Assembly (NCBI RefSeq): GCF_026343335.1
Contig: NZ_JAPELX010000001.1
Span: forward strand, 7,006,001-7,070,000
DNA from: Streptomyces sp. NBC_00078
Lineage (GTDB): Bacteria; Actinomycetota; Actinomycetes; Streptomycetales; Streptomycetaceae
DNA length: 64,000 nucleotides
Reading direction: 5' to 3'
Part shown: positions 53,332 to 64,000 of the stretch, in pieces
Layout: every line of letters begins with the position of its first letter
How positions within the stretch are numbered: the first letter of the stretch is position 1
The notes under the pieces: model-generated
The model's input: the letters and a program-made list of their open reading frames with translations, nothing else
Told to the model about the DNA's origin: nothing
Database searches by the model: none
Position numbers and translations under genes: made by a program

Positions 53332-55992
53332 TCAGTCGCAGTCGCGCACCTTGATCGTGTAGATGCCGCGGCCGTGCGTGGCCGCGTACAGCGACCGTCC
53401 GTCGGGGCTCAGCTTCAGTTGGAGCACCGCGACGGCCGGGAGGCTGCCCACGCGCTGCCAGGTCGTGCGGCCCGGCGCCCGGTAGACGACGCCGAGGTCG
53501 GTACCCACCGCGAGGCCGCCGTCCGGCGTGACGACCGCGGAGTCGGTCGGCACGTCGGGGAGGTTTCTGGAGATGTCCTTCCAGGTGGTGCCGCCGTCGG
53601 TGGACTCGAAGACGTGGCCGACGCCGGCGCCCGGACCCTCGGTCCACTGCCGGGAGAAGCCGTTGACCGTGAGGTAGACATGGCCGGCGTTCTTCGGGTC
53701 GATGGCGAAGCCGCTGAGGTAGCGGTTGGGCACGGTCCCGTCCGCGCCCGCGGCGGGCAGGGTGATGTCGTGCCAGCCGGTGCCGTCCGCGTTGCCGACG
53801 GAGATGCCGCGGGCGAAGCCCTCGTTGTTGCAGGGGCCGCACCAGGCCGCGTACACCTTGCCGCCCGAGGCCGCGACGGCGGTCGCGGTGCGTCCGGCGC
53901 CGAGGTCGTACAGGCTCTTCCACTCCGAGCCGCTGCGGATGGCGTATCCCTTGGTCTGCGCCCAGATGTGCCGGCCGCCCGCGATCCACGTCGAGGAGTT
54001 CTTCGCGTCGGCCGCGAGCGGGGCGATGAAGCGGGCCTCGCTGGTCGCGCTGTCGGCCGGGGCGACGTTGTACGAGGTGGCCTTGCTGGGGTCATTGACC
54101 CAACTGCCGTCGTTCACGGCGCAGTTCTGGGTGACCTGGAGGGAGAGGTAGACGTACTCCTCGGCGATGTTGCAGCCGTTGGCCGGGTCGGTGAGGGTGT
54201 CGCCGCCGTCTCCGCCGAAGTCGGAGCCCATCACCCTGTCGTTGCTGCGCAGGACGGACTGGCCGTTGTCCTGCAGGCCGCCGGTCACGGAGACGCCGCC
54301 GTGGTCCAGGTCCTTGCCGACACCCACCGAGTAGTACTGCAGGGTGTCGATCGTGCCGTCGTTGAGTGAGGTCCAGTCGGTGGCGTGGCCGGAGGCGTCC
54401 TGAGAGCCGTCCACCGGGCGCTTGTAGACGCCGCCGTCGTTGCCGGCGTAGACGAAGCTCTTGCCGTGGTAGCGGCCGATCGCGACGCCGTGCTGGTCGG
54501 AGTGGGTGGTCTGGTTGCAGTCGCCGGTCTGCTTGGCCGGGTCGATGGACCAGCAGGGGAAGGTGAAGTTCCAGTACGGGCCGACGGTGGACCAGGTGCT
54601 GCCGCCGTCCTTGGTCTCGTAGACCTCCTCCAGGCCCGCGTAGACGTGGTCCGCGTTCGCCGGGTCGACGGTGAGGAACTGGTTGTACCAGGCCTGTACG
54701 CCCGGCATGTAGCCGCTGGTGGTCAGTGCCGAGCCGTCGGCGGCCAGGCCCTTGTAGTCGGCGATCTTCGTCCAGGAGCCGGTGGGGGAGCCGGACTTGG
54801 ATACGTAGATGCCCTCCAGGCCGCTGTCCGGGTTGGTGTTCAGCTGCTCGGGCGACTGGTCGATGGCGTAGTAGCGGGAGCCGTCGGCGGAACGGGCGAA
54901 GGTGACGTTGCCGACGTCGTCCGCGTCGGCGGGCAGGTCGCCCAGACCGCTGGTGACTCGCGTCCAGGTGCCGCTGGAGTCCTTGGCGTAGAAGCCGTTG
55001 TAGTCGTCGCCGCTGCGCCAGCCGACCGCGAGGACGACCTTGCGCGGGTCCTTCGGGTCGATCGCGATGTCGTTGGCGATGTTCTTGTACGGGGCCTGGG
55101 GGTCGTTCGCCTTCGAACGGCCCGGCAGGTACTCGGGGTTGGGCGCGAACTCCAGCTTCCAGTGGCCCTTCAGCGTCCTGGTCGAGTGGCTCCACACGCC
55201 CTCACTGGTCGCCGCCCACACCTTGCCGCCGCCGAAGCGCAGCTCGTGGATGGTGGTGGACTCCAGTTCGTCGCCGCCGACCCGGCCGCGGGTGGAGAAG
55301 GCGCCGTGGTGCGGGTGGGACAGGACGTAGACGCCGCTGCCGAGGTAGGCGTCGGCGTTGGTCGTCGCCTCGCCGGTTCCCAGCCACAGCCGTCCGCCGC
55401 CGTCGAGTGCGAGCGCGCCGGTGGACTGCGCCGGCAGCCGGTCGCTGATGGGCTGCCAGTGCCCGCCGCCGGACCGGGAGCGCCACACGCCACCGCCCGC
55501 GCTGCCCGCGTACACGTACCCGTCGTCGTCGGCGGCCATCGCGGCCATCCGGCCGGTGACGTCGCCCGAGCCGCCGCTGGAGTTGGAGTCGATGTCCCGG
55601 TAGCGCGGGTCGTCGGAGTTGTACGGCAGATCGGTGACGTTGCGCCAACTGCCGCCAGTGCTGCGCAGGTTGGTCAGGTCGTTCCAGGCGGCGCCGTACG
55701 CGCCGGGCGCGACGACGCCGGGCGAGGTACGCGCCTCTGCGTACTGGTCCGCGCCCTCGGCTATCTCGTCGGCCTCGTTGCCGTCGTCGCCGTCTTCGTT
55801 CCCGCCCTTCAGGCTGGGGCTCATGGCACCGGCCGACTGCTCGCGCTGGGCGGCGAGTTGGGCGAGGGCGCGGGCGCCGAAGGGGCTGTTGTTCCGGCCG
55901 GACGCGGCGCTTGCGGGTATCGCGATGAGTGCGGCGGTTGCGGCGATGGCGCAGGTCGTGAGCCATGGTCTTCTTCGGGTTGGTGCTGACAC
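53332..55992 (-). CDS. Secreted BNR/Asp-box repeat (sialidase/VPS10-like propeller) protein
   Basis: An 886-residue exported protein. The signal peptide is clear: RRRPWLTT then a hydrophobic run and cleavage near IPASAAS (about residue 30). The mature part has an acidic low-complexity stretch (about 60-85), then many Asp-box motifs (S/T-x-D-G-G-x-T-W), for example TKDGGSTWSTV and STDGGTTWKDI. These form beta-propellers as in sialidases and xyloglucanases. No catalytic residues can be assigned, so it may be a glycoside-binding or hydrolase-like surface protein. The GTG at 55992 follows GGAGGATCTG. Confidence 0.88.
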   Translation of the reverse strand: MSAPTRRRPWLTTCAIAATAALIAIPASAASGRNNSPFGARALAQLAAQREQSAGAMSPSLKGGNEDGDDGNEADEIAEGADQYAEARTSPGVVAPGAYGAAWNDLTNLRSTGGSWRNVTDLPYNSDDPRYRDIDSNSSGGSGDVTGRMAAMAADDDGYVYAGSAGGGVWRSRSGGGHWQPISDRLPAQSTGALALDGGGRLWLGTGEATTNADAYLGSGVYVLSHPHHGAFSTRGRVGGDELESTTIHELRFGGGKVWAATSEGVWSHSTRTLKGHWKLEFAPNPEYLPGRSKANDPQAPYKNIANDIAIDPKDPRKVVLAVGWRSGDDYNGFYAKDSSGTWTRVTSGLGDLPADADDVGNVTFARSADGSRYYAIDQSPEQLNTNPDSGLEGIYVSKSGSPTGSWTKIADYKGLAADGSALTTSGYMPGVQAWYNQFLTVDPANADHVYAGLEEVYETKDGGSTWSTVGPYWNFTFPCWSIDPAKQTGDCNQTTHSDQHGVAIGRYHGKSFVYAGNDGGVYKRPVDGSQDASGHATDWTSLNDGTIDTLQYYSVGVGKDLDHGGVSVTGGLQDNGQSVLRSNDRVMGSDFGGDGGDTLTDPANGCNIAEEYVYLSLQVTQNCAVNDGSWVNDPSKATSYNVAPADSATSEARFIAPLAADAKNSSTWIAGGRHIWAQTKGYAIRSGSEWKSLYDLGAGRTATAVAASGGKVYAAWCGPCNNEGFARGISVGNADGTGWHDITLPAAGADGTVPNRYLSGFAIDPKNAGHVYLTVNGFSRQWTEGPGAGVGHVFESTDGGTTWKDISRNLPDVPTDSAVVTPDGGLAVGTDLGVVYRAPGRTTWQRVGSLPAVAVLQLKLSPDGRSLYAATHGRGIYTIKVRDCD

Positions 55993-56298
55993 CAGATCCT
56001 CCAGACGGGCATGCGTACGGTCGTCGCTGGGACCCGATCACGGGTGGGACGGCGTGTCCGGCATTTGGCCAGTCTTTGACTGGAACCTGTCACTTCGTGT
56101 ACGGGGGTGTCGACCGGGCGAGAGACGGCCGCCTTGCCGGTCTGCTGCTGTCGATTCCGGCCTGGCGCCCCGCCTGCGCCTGAGCCCCGCCCGCCGATCG
56201 GGCAGGCACCATGGCTGCCGTCGGCAAGCGCGTCGGCGGATGATGGGAGGCAGGGACGCCGAGGACCGGTGGCCTCACCGAGGAGGGAACCCACGTCC

Positions 56299-57531
56299 AT
56301 GACAGCCCCGAAAGCCCAGGCAGAGCCGGCGTCACCGACCCGGATGCGCCCCTGGCGGTTCGTGGTGTGGTTCGGCACGGTCAGCCTGCTCGCGGACTTC
56401 GTGTACGAGGGCGCCCGCTCGATCACCGGGCCACTGCTCGCCTCGCTCGGCGCGTCGGCCCTGGTGGTGGGCGTGGTCACCGGCGCCGGAGAGGCGGCCG
56501 CGCTCGGACTGCGGCTGGTCTCGGGTCCGTTGGCGGACCGCACCCGGCGCTTCTGGGGGCTGGCGATCGCCGGATACGCGCTGACGGTGATCTCCGTACC
56601 CCTCCTGGGCGTTGTAGGAGCCCTGTGGGTGGCCTGCGCTCTGGTGATCGCCGAAAGGGTCGGCAAGGCGGTCCGCTCACCCGCGAAGGACACCCTGCTG
56701 TCGCATGCCACGGCCGCGACCGGGCGGGGGCGCGGCTTCGCCGTGCATGAGGCGATGGACCAGGTCGGCGCACTCATCGGCCCGCTCGTCGTGGCCGGCA
56801 TGCTCGCCCTGACCGGCGGCGACTACGGACCGGCCCTCGGAGTGCTCGCCGCCCCGGGCGTCGCGGTACTGGCCCTGCTGGTCTGGCTGCGGGCGCGCGT
56901 GCCCGATCCGGAGGCGTACGAGCAGGAGACAGTGCCTCCCGCGAACGCACCCGCGCCGGACGGCCGCCTGCCGCGCGCGTTCTGGACGTACGCGACGTTC
57001 ACCGCCGCCACCACCGCGGGCTTCACCACCTTCGGCCTGCTCTCCTACCACCTCGTCGAACGCCACCTGATGGCGACGGCATGGGTGCCGGTGCTGTACG
57101 CCGCCGCCATGGTCGTCGACGCCCTCTCCGCACTGGCGACCGGCTGGCTGTACGACCGGGTCGGGCCGCGGGTGCTGGTCGCCCTGCCGGTGCTGACCGG
57201 CGCCGTCCCGATGCTGGCGTTCACGAACACGGTGGCGGTGGCCGTGATCGGCTCCCTGGTGTGGGGCGCGGCCGTGGGCATCCAGGAGTCCACGCTGCGC
57301 GCCACGGTCGCCGACCTTGTGCCGGCGGGGCGGCGCGCGACCGCGTACGGGGTCTTCGCGGGAGTGGTCGGCGCGGCGAGTCTGGCGGGCGGCGCGGTGA
57401 CCGGCGCCCTGTACGGCGCGTCGATCCCGGCCCTGATCGGGGTGGTCGTGACCGTACAGGTGCTGGCCCTTGTCCTGCTGGCGGTCACCGGGAGCGGACG
57501 GTCGCGTCAGCGCAGGGGCCGAACCGGGTAG
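56299..57531 (+). CDS. MFS transporter
   Basis: A 410-residue membrane protein with about twelve hydrophobic helices. It has ADFVYEGARSITGPLL in helix 1, the loop 2-3 motif GPLADRTRRF and RVGKAVRSPAKDTLLS after helix 4. This pattern is that of a broad group of uncharacterised actinobacterial and archaeal MFS permeases. The ATG at 56299 has GAGGAGGGA upstream; the track-long upstream extension is unlikely. Substrate unknown. No link to the biosynthetic cluster. Confidence 0.88.
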   Translation: MTAPKAQAEPASPTRMRPWRFVVWFGTVSLLADFVYEGARSITGPLLASLGASALVVGVVTGAGEAAALGLRLVSGPLADRTRRFWGLAIAGYALTVISVPLLGVVGALWVACALVIAERVGKAVRSPAKDTLLSHATAATGRGRGFAVHEAMDQVGALIGPLVVAGMLALTGGDYGPALGVLAAPGVAVLALLVWLRARVPDPEAYEQETVPPANAPAPDGRLPRAFWTYATFTAATTAGFTTFGLLSYHLVERHLMATAWVPVLYAAAMVVDALSALATGWLYDRVGPRVLVALPVLTGAVPMLAFTNTVAVAVIGSLVWGAAVGIQESTLRATVADLVPAGRRATAYGVFAGVVGAASLAGGAVTGALYGASIPALIGVVVTVQVLALVLLAVTGSGRSRQRRGRTG

Positions 57532-57819
57532 ATGACGAGGACACGGAGAACGGCGGACACCTCCGCGCCCTCGGGACACTGGCGTTGGGGCGGCTTCCTC
57601 TCCTTCACCCTGGAGTTCCGGCTCGGTGGCGGGGACGAGGTGCTCGCCGGCGTGGTGCGTCCCGGAGCCGTCTCGTGGCGGTGGTCGTCCCAACTGCCCG
57701 TCGAGGTCCCGGCCTTATCGCGTGACGTGAGTCACGGTCACTTCGGTGAGTCGGGGACCCGGTGTGCGCCCGTACCCCCTGATGACGATCAGACGCCGGG
57801 TGCAAAGATTGGGCGCGCT

Positions 57820-58542
57820 ATGACTGTCGGAGGGTGGTGCCGCACGCTGCGGGCCGGTGTGTTCGCCGCCGCCTGCGTGCTGCTGGCCGCCCTCGGCCAC
57901 GTGACGATGTCCGGCACTCCCGTCCCCTGGTGGACCATGGCCGCCGGCACCGCGGCAAGCGGCATGACCGGCTGGTTCCTGGCCGGCCGTGAGCGCGGAC
58001 GGACGCTGATCGTCACCGTTGTGGTCGCCGCCCAGGCCGTGCTCCACGAGACGTTCTCCCTGGGCCAGACCCCGATGCCCGGGACAACACCGGACCCCGG
58101 TGCCGCACCGGTCGCCATGACCGCCATGACCGCCATGACCGCCATGACCGGCAGGGACACGGGCACCTCCGGTGGCGCATCCATGAGCGGCGTGACACAC
58201 ATGGCGACCGGCTCGGGCGGCATGGGGCACACGCACGCCATGGCCGACATGGGCGGCATGGGCGACGGCGCCTCGTTCGGCATGGTCGCCGTCCACCTCC
58301 TCGCGGCGGTCCTGTGCGGGCTGTGGCTCGCCCATGGAGAGCGCGCCGTCTTCGACATCCTGAGGGCCGCGGCAGCCCGGCTGGCCGCGCCGCTGAGGAT
58401 GCTGCTGGCGCTACCCGTACCCGCCGGCCGCCCGCCTGCGCGCAGGCGCCGTATCGCCGCGCACCGGTCGTCGCCGGCCCGCTTCCTTCTCTGTTACTCC
58501 GTCACGTCCCGGGGACCGCCCCTGGGTGCCGCTGTCGTCTGA
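57820..58542 (+). CDS. Met/His-rich four-helix membrane protein
   Basis: A 240-residue protein, family not recognised. Hydrophobic segments lie at about 10-30, 38-56, 62-80 and 155-175. Between helices 3 and 4 is a loop rich in Met, Gly and His (four AMT units, GGMGHTHAMADMGGMGD), the sort of composition that binds copper. The C-terminal 60 residues are basic. I chose the ATG at 57820 because similarity-like hydrophobic sequence starts there; the frame opens earlier at 57532. A role in metal (copper) handling is a guess from composition. Confidence 0.7.
   Translation: MTVGGWCRTLRAGVFAAACVLLAALGHVTMSGTPVPWWTMAAGTAASGMTGWFLAGRERGRTLIVTVVVAAQAVLHETFSLGQTPMPGTTPDPGAAPVAMTAMTAMTAMTGRDTGTSGGASMSGVTHMATGSGGMGHTHAMADMGGMGDGASFGMVAVHLLAAVLCGLWLAHGERAVFDILRAAAARLAAPLRMLLALPVPAGRPPARRRRIAAHRSSPARFLLCYSVTSRGPPLGAAVV
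58113..58148 (+). repeat. Four tandem 9-bp units in the Met-rich loop
   Basis: CGCCATGAC is repeated four times without change, encoding Ala-Met-Thr units. The unit length is a multiple of three, so copy-number change would keep the frame and alter the Met loop length. Confidence 0.9.
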
Positions 58543-58755
58543 GACAGCCGGATCGACCGGGGCTCACCCCGCTTCTCGCCATGCCGCGCTCGCGCGTGGA
58601 TCTCCCCAGGACCACCCGCCACTTCGTGCGGGCCGATGGGCGTGCGACGAGCCCCGGGCATTCGCCGTACCCACCGCGTACGGCCGCACCCAAGTGCCGG
58701 AGAGCCCCGCCCCATTGCGGGGCGTCGGCTCCGGATGACCCGAGAAGGACATCAC

Positions 58756-59364
58756 GTGATCACTCCTGTCCTGCCTGCTCCCCGCCGGGCGGAGCGCGCG
58801 GCGGCGGACGCCTCCGCCACCGCCTGGGCACTGGCCGCCGGTAAGGGCGACCCCCACGCGGCCGAGCACTTCGTGCGCGCGCTGCACGGCGACGTACTGC
58901 GTTATGTCGCCTACCTGAGCGGCGATCCCCAGATCGCCGACGACCTGGCCCAGGACACGTTCCTGCGGGCCCTCGACAGCCTGCCGCGTTTCCAGGGGCA
59001 GGCCTCGGCCCGCACCTGGCTGCTGTCCATCGCCCGCCGTGCGGTGGCCGACAGCTTCCGCCGGGCCGCGGTCCGGCCCCGGTCGTCCGACCGGCACGAC
59101 TGGCAGTCGGCGATGGAACGTTCCCAGCCCCGCGGACTGCCGGGCTTCGACGACGGCATCGCACTCCTCGACCTGCTGGAGACGCTGCCGGACGAGCGCC
59201 GCGAGGCGTTCGTGCTGACCCAGGTGGTGGGACTGTCCTACGACGAGGCGGCCGGTTTCATCGGCTGCCCCGTCGGCACCGTCCGCTCCAGGGTGGCCCG
59301 CGCCCGGGCCACCCTGGAGCGCCTGCTGCTGGAAGCCGAGAGCCAGGCCGCCAGGGCAGCTTGA
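58756..59364 (+). CDS. ECF RNA polymerase sigma factor
   Basis: A 202-residue ECF sigma factor. Region 2 includes DDLAQDTFLRAL and ARTWLLSIARRAVAD; region 4 includes LSYDEAAGFIGCPVGTVRSR. The GTG at 58756 is preceded by GAGAAGGAC at good spacing; ATG 58735 is an alternative. I see no anti-sigma gene beside it. A 7-bp hairpin (58704-58723) separates it from the gene upstream and a strong terminator follows, so it is likely monocistronic. Confidence 0.9.
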   Translation: MITPVLPAPRRAERAAADASATAWALAAGKGDPHAAEHFVRALHGDVLRYVAYLSGDPQIADDLAQDTFLRALDSLPRFQGQASARTWLLSIARRAVADSFRRAAVRPRSSDRHDWQSAMERSQPRGLPGFDDGIALLDLLETLPDERREAFVLTQVVGLSYDEAAGFIGCPVGTVRSRVARARATLERLLLEAESQAARAA

Positions 59365-59365
59365 C

Positions 59366-59402
59366 GTGCTGGCCGGCGCCTGCCGGGGACGCCGGCCAGC
59401 AC
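59366..59402. terminator. Terminator after the sigma factor gene
   Basis: A perfect 13-bp stem (59366-59378 with 59390-59402) with an 11-base loop, starting 2 bases after the sigma factor stop. Confidence 0.8.
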
Positions 59403-59804
59403 TCGAACGGAACTCATGGGTTGCATGCCTGCCCCCTGCCCGCATTCCCGTCTGCCCTCGGGCCTCAACTGGCAACGCCCGGACCAGAATTGGCGACTGT
59501 CTGGAACTCTGGCCTCGCTGGCGCGGGAGGCGAAGGCGGGCAAGCCGGACGGCGTGGCCGGCGCCTGAGCGATGGCGCACACCCGGCGGAAGGGGGACCG
59601 GGTTTACGCGGTGTGGCCGTGGGGCGAGCAGCCCAGCGGGACGGCCGGGCGCGGCAGGAGAGGCAAGGACCCGGACCACCGGCGCAGAGGACCGCCTCCC
59701 GGAATGGGCCGCGAGTTCTGTCGCCGGCGACCGACGACAGGCCCGATATCGGGGCCACTTGACGGGGGAGAGGGAGATCACTCCAGGTGGGGCGGTATTG
59801 GCCA
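59403..59804. other. Intergenic, no gene recognised
   Basis: About 400 bases between the sigma factor terminator and the cobalamin riboswitch. Frames are open in several registers because of high GC, but none looks like a known protein. It must contain the promoter of the riboswitch-cbtBA unit. Confidence 0.5.
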
Positions 59805-59962
59805 GGTTCGCGGCACACGGTACCGTCGGTCTGATATCGACGACGGCAAGACGGAAGCCGGTGAGAGTCCGGCACGGTCGCGCCACTGTGTGCCGCCGCC
59901 CCGCAGGGGGTGGTGGCGAGTCAGACCCGTAGCCGTCGTCATGTGCACCACCGAGATGGGAC
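59805..59962 (+). ncRNA. Cobalamin (B12) riboswitch
   Basis: The conserved core is present in order: GGAAGCCGGTGAGAGTCCGG (B12-box side, about 59852-59871), GCACGGTCGCGCCACTGTG just after it, and a 3' segment GGCGAGTCAGACCCG before the closing stem. It lies 25 bases upstream of cbtB, a gene class under B12 control in many actinobacteria. Expression of cbtBA should fall when adenosylcobalamin is plentiful. The boundaries are approximate. Confidence 0.88.
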
Positions 59963-59986
59963 GCGAGCTCCCGAGGAGGCCCTGCC

Positions 59987-60208
59987 ATGGCGCAGCATGT
60001 CGCCCAGCCGACAGTCACCACCCCCGTCGTACCCGCCAAGCTGCCGCTGAAGGACATAGCCCCCTGGGCCGTCTTCGTCGGCGTCCTGATGCTGGTCCTG
60101 CTCTACTTCGTCGGCGCCGAACAGGGCGCCACCTCCGTGTTCAGCGGCACGGACGTCCATGAGTGGGTACACGATGCCCGCCACCTGCTCGGCTTCCCCT
60201 GCCACTGA
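59987..60208 (+). CDS. cbtB: CbtB, cobalt transporter small subunit
   Basis: A 73-residue protein with one transmembrane helix (about 25-45) and a C-terminal metal-binding tail HEWVHDARHLLGFPCH, as in CbtB proteins predicted to work with CbtA in cobalt uptake. GAGGAGG lies before the ATG. The upstream B12 riboswitch and downstream cbtA confirm the assignment. Confidence 0.92.
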   Translation: MAQHVAQPTVTTPVVPAKLPLKDIAPWAVFVGVLMLVLLYFVGAEQGATSVFSGTDVHEWVHDARHLLGFPCH

Positions 60209-60229
60209 TTTGAGGGACGCCGCACACCC

Positions 60230-60982
60230 ATGAACTCCACAACGGTAAGAAACCTCCTGGTGCGGGGCATGCTCGCCGGCCTGGCCGCCGGCGTGCTCGC
60301 CCTCGTTGCCGCCTATCTGCTCGGTGAACCGTATGTAGACAAGGCGATCGGCTTCGAGGAGGCGCACTCCCACGAGCACGAGATGGAAGTCGTCTCCCGC
60401 TCCCTGCAGTCGACCGCCGGTCTCGCCACCGGCGTTCTGGTCTACGGGGTCGCGTTCGGCGGCATCGCCGCGCTCGCCTACTGCTTCGCCCTCGGCCGCG
60501 TCGGCCGCTTCTCGCCGCGGGCGACCGCGCTGCTGCTGTCCGGCTGCGCGCTGCTGACGGTGTACGTGACGCCGTTCCTGAAGTACCCGGCCAATCCGCC
60601 GTCGGTCGGCAGCGCCGACACCATCGGCAAGCGCACCACCCTGTACTTCCTGATGATGCTGCTCAGCGTGCTCCTCGCGATCGCAGCCACCATCCTCGGC
60701 AAGCGACTCCAGCCGAACCTGGGCACCTGGTGGGCGACGGTGGTCGCGGTTGCCGCGTTCGCCGTCGTGATCGGCCTGGCGTACGAGTTCCTGCCCGTCG
60801 TCAACGAGGTGCCGAAGGACTTCCCGGCCACCGTGCTGTGGCGCTTCCGGCTCGCCGCCCTGGCCATCCAGGCCACCCTCTGGGGCAGCTTCGGACTCGT
60901 CTTCGGCGAGCTGGCCGAGCGGTTGCTGAACCCGAAGCCCGTGTCGGCGGCCGCGAAGGCGACGGTCACCGCTCCCAGCTGA
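60230..60982 (+). CDS. cbtA: CbtA, cobalt transporter subunit
   Basis: A 250-residue membrane protein with about five or six helices and the His-rich stretch EEAHSHEHEME after the first helix, characteristic of CbtA. It lies 21 bases after cbtB and is followed by a strong terminator. Predicted role: energy-coupled cobalt uptake for cobalamin synthesis. Confidence 0.92.
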   Translation: MNSTTVRNLLVRGMLAGLAAGVLALVAAYLLGEPYVDKAIGFEEAHSHEHEMEVVSRSLQSTAGLATGVLVYGVAFGGIAALAYCFALGRVGRFSPRATALLLSGCALLTVYVTPFLKYPANPPSVGSADTIGKRTTLYFLMMLLSVLLAIAATILGKRLQPNLGTWWATVVAVAAFAVVIGLAYEFLPVVNEVPKDFPATVLWRFRLAALAIQATLWGSFGLVFGELAERLLNPKPVSAAAKATVTAPS

Positions 60983-60999
60983 CCATGAATCGAACAGGT

Positions 61000-61033
61000 G
61001 AGAGGGCCCGCGGAACCATCCGTGGGCCCTCTC
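61000..61033. terminator. Terminator after cbtA
   Basis: A 15-bp stem with one G-T wobble (61000-61014 with 61019-61033) and a 4-base loop, 17 bases past the cbtA stop. Confidence 0.85.
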
Positions 61034-61190
61034 ATCGCCTTGGGCGGCCGTGAGGCGATCACCCTGACCGTGGCGGAGTACGAGCAACTCATCGCCGGCC
61101 GCCCTGTGCTCACTGATCGGAAGCGGCGGCCCTCAGCGGGTAAACGACGTCGTGGTCGGACAGGTTGGACGGTCAGACGGGTCGTACCGT

Positions 61191-61219
61191 CAGACTCAGA
61201 CTCAGACTCAGACTCAGAC

Positions 61220-61225
<6 letters not shown>
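61191..61225. repeat. Hexanucleotide microsatellite overlapping the katG stop
   Basis: CAGACT repeated 5.8 times without interruption. On the katG strand the unit TGAGTC starts with the katG stop codon itself, so the repeat forms the end of the coding sequence and the first 3' UTR bases. Confidence 0.95.
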
Positions 61226-63412
<2,187 letters not shown>

Positions 63413-63437
63413 GGGAATCCTTCCGGGGGGTGGGTGC

Positions 63438-63875
63438 TCAGGCCGTGCGAGCGGTGGAACAGTCGGGGCACAGGCCCCAGTAGATGACCTCGGCCTCGTC
63501 GATCGCGAAGCCACGGTCGTCTGACGCGGTGAGACAGGGGGCGTGACCGACCGCGCAGTCGACGTCGAAGACGGCACCGCACGACCGGCACACGAGGTGG
63601 TGGTGGTTGTCGCCGACCCTTCCCTCGAAGCGTGCCGGGCTGCCGGGCGGCTCGATGCGGCGTACGAGGCCTGCCGTGGTCAGCGCGTGGAGCGCCTCGT
63701 ACACGGCTTGAAGGGATATGTGGCCCACCCGGTCGCGTACGCCCGAGGCGATCGCCTCGACACCGAGGTGGTCACCCCGGCGGACGGTTTCGAGCAGTGC
63801 GACGCGGGCGGCCGTCACCCGCAGGCCGACACCGCGCAGCTCGTCGGCGGTGGTCGGGGTCCGGGGCGAAGTCAT
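63438..63875 (-). CDS. furA: Fur-family peroxide-responsive repressor of katG
   Basis: A 145-residue Fur-family regulator. It has a winged-helix domain (ISLQAVYEALHALTTAGLVRR), the metal-site motif DNHHHLVCRSCG and a second Cys pair CPDC. It lies directly upstream of katG with a 25-base gap, the arrangement of FurA-CatC/FurS-CpeB in Streptomyces. There the reduced metal-bound protein represses its own operon. The ATG at 63875 is supported by family length. The operator should lie in 63876-64000, where I see AT-richer sequence but no box I can name. Confidence 0.95.
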   Translation of the reverse strand: MTSPRTPTTADELRGVGLRVTAARVALLETVRRGDHLGVEAIASGVRDRVGHISLQAVYEALHALTTAGLVRRIEPPGSPARFEGRVGDNHHHLVCRSCGAVFDVDCAVGHAPCLTASDDRGFAIDEAEVIYWGLCPDCSTARTA

Positions 63876-64000
63876 GCGCCCAACCTACCCGCATAAACAC
63901 GAATGGTTCAAGAAAACGAACGGTACATGTTTGGTGACCGCGCGACGGCTCCCCGGGGGATCCCCGCTGATCGAGGGGTTCGCACCACCGATCACGGAGT

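Noticed and set aside
57721..57736. Small palindrome CGTGAC-GTGA-GTCACG upstream of the Met-rich membrane protein
   Set aside because: Single copy, 6-bp arms, no known regulator beside it; too weak to call an operator.
59719..59737. GTCGCCGGCGAC, similar to the LmbU-type core
   Set aside because: The core differs at both ends (GTC rather than CTC), it is not upstream of a cluster gene, and such GC palindromes arise by chance in this DNA.

Overview
The window is high-GC actinobacterial DNA, almost certainly a Streptomyces chromosome. GC-rich third codon positions, GTG starts, a furA-katG pair, a PucR-controlled GABA-type operon and a cobalamin-riboswitch cbtBA pair all fit. About two thirds of it (1-43.2 kb) is the interior and right edge of a large hybrid NRPS-PKS gene cluster; the left edge lies outside the window. 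I cannot match the cluster to a product I know.

Cluster layout. A plus-strand operon (1-12.65 kb) encodes the end of an NRPS, a free-standing malonyl-type acyltransferase, a C-A-PCP NRPS with an eroded A3 motif, a KS-ACP PKS whose own AT is degenerate, an ACP-aminotransferase-C protein that should make a beta-amino acyl unit, and a carbamoyltransferase. Insertion-sequence debris follows (12.65-13.2 kb). Three minus-strand operons come next. The first (18.25 to 13.2 kb) is MbtH, a dead carrier-protein gene, a membrane desaturase/hydroxylase and a C-A-PCP NRPS. The second (31.5 to 18.5 kb) is a six-domain NRPS lacking one adenylation core, an MFS exporter, an Asp-type C*-A-PCP-TE NRPS with a cysteine thioesterase, and a SyrP-like Asp beta-hydroxylase. 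The third (37.0 to 31.8 kb) is a C-A-PCP NRPS and a Baeyer-Villiger-type monooxygenase. A plus-strand LmbU-family regulator (37.5 kb) is followed by a decayed MbtH gene and a type II thioesterase / SDR / Thr-specific A-PCP cassette (38.7-43.2 kb).

Regulation. A 16-20 bp palindrome with core CTCGCCGGCGAG occurs at 18349, 31736 and 37221, upstream of each of the three minus-strand operons; the third site lies between the LmbU-type gene and the NRPS divergent from it. This core matches, from memory, the site reported for LmbU of lincomycin biosynthesis, so regulator and regulon can be read together from the sequence.

How the genes may work together (inference). Peptide synthesis is split over many small, partly non-collinear synthetases. 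A malonyl extension served by the separate AT, then transamination, inserts a beta-amino acid. Threonine is loaded on a separate A-PCP beside an SDR. The terminal Asp may be hydroxylated on its carrier and released by a Cys-type thioesterase. Several condensation domains lack the catalytic His, and relics (carrier, MbtH, IS, deleted A core, duplicated C domain) point to recent remodelling.

Right flank (43.7-64 kb): an S53 peptidase; a PucR regulator divergent from an aminotransferase / Fe-S flavoprotein dehydrogenase / aldehyde dehydrogenase operon; a secreted BNR-repeat protein; an MFS transporter; a Met/His-rich membrane protein; an ECF sigma factor; a B12 riboswitch with cbtB-cbtA; and katG-furA at the right end. 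These look like ordinary chromosomal genes, so I place the cluster's right boundary near 43.2 kb.
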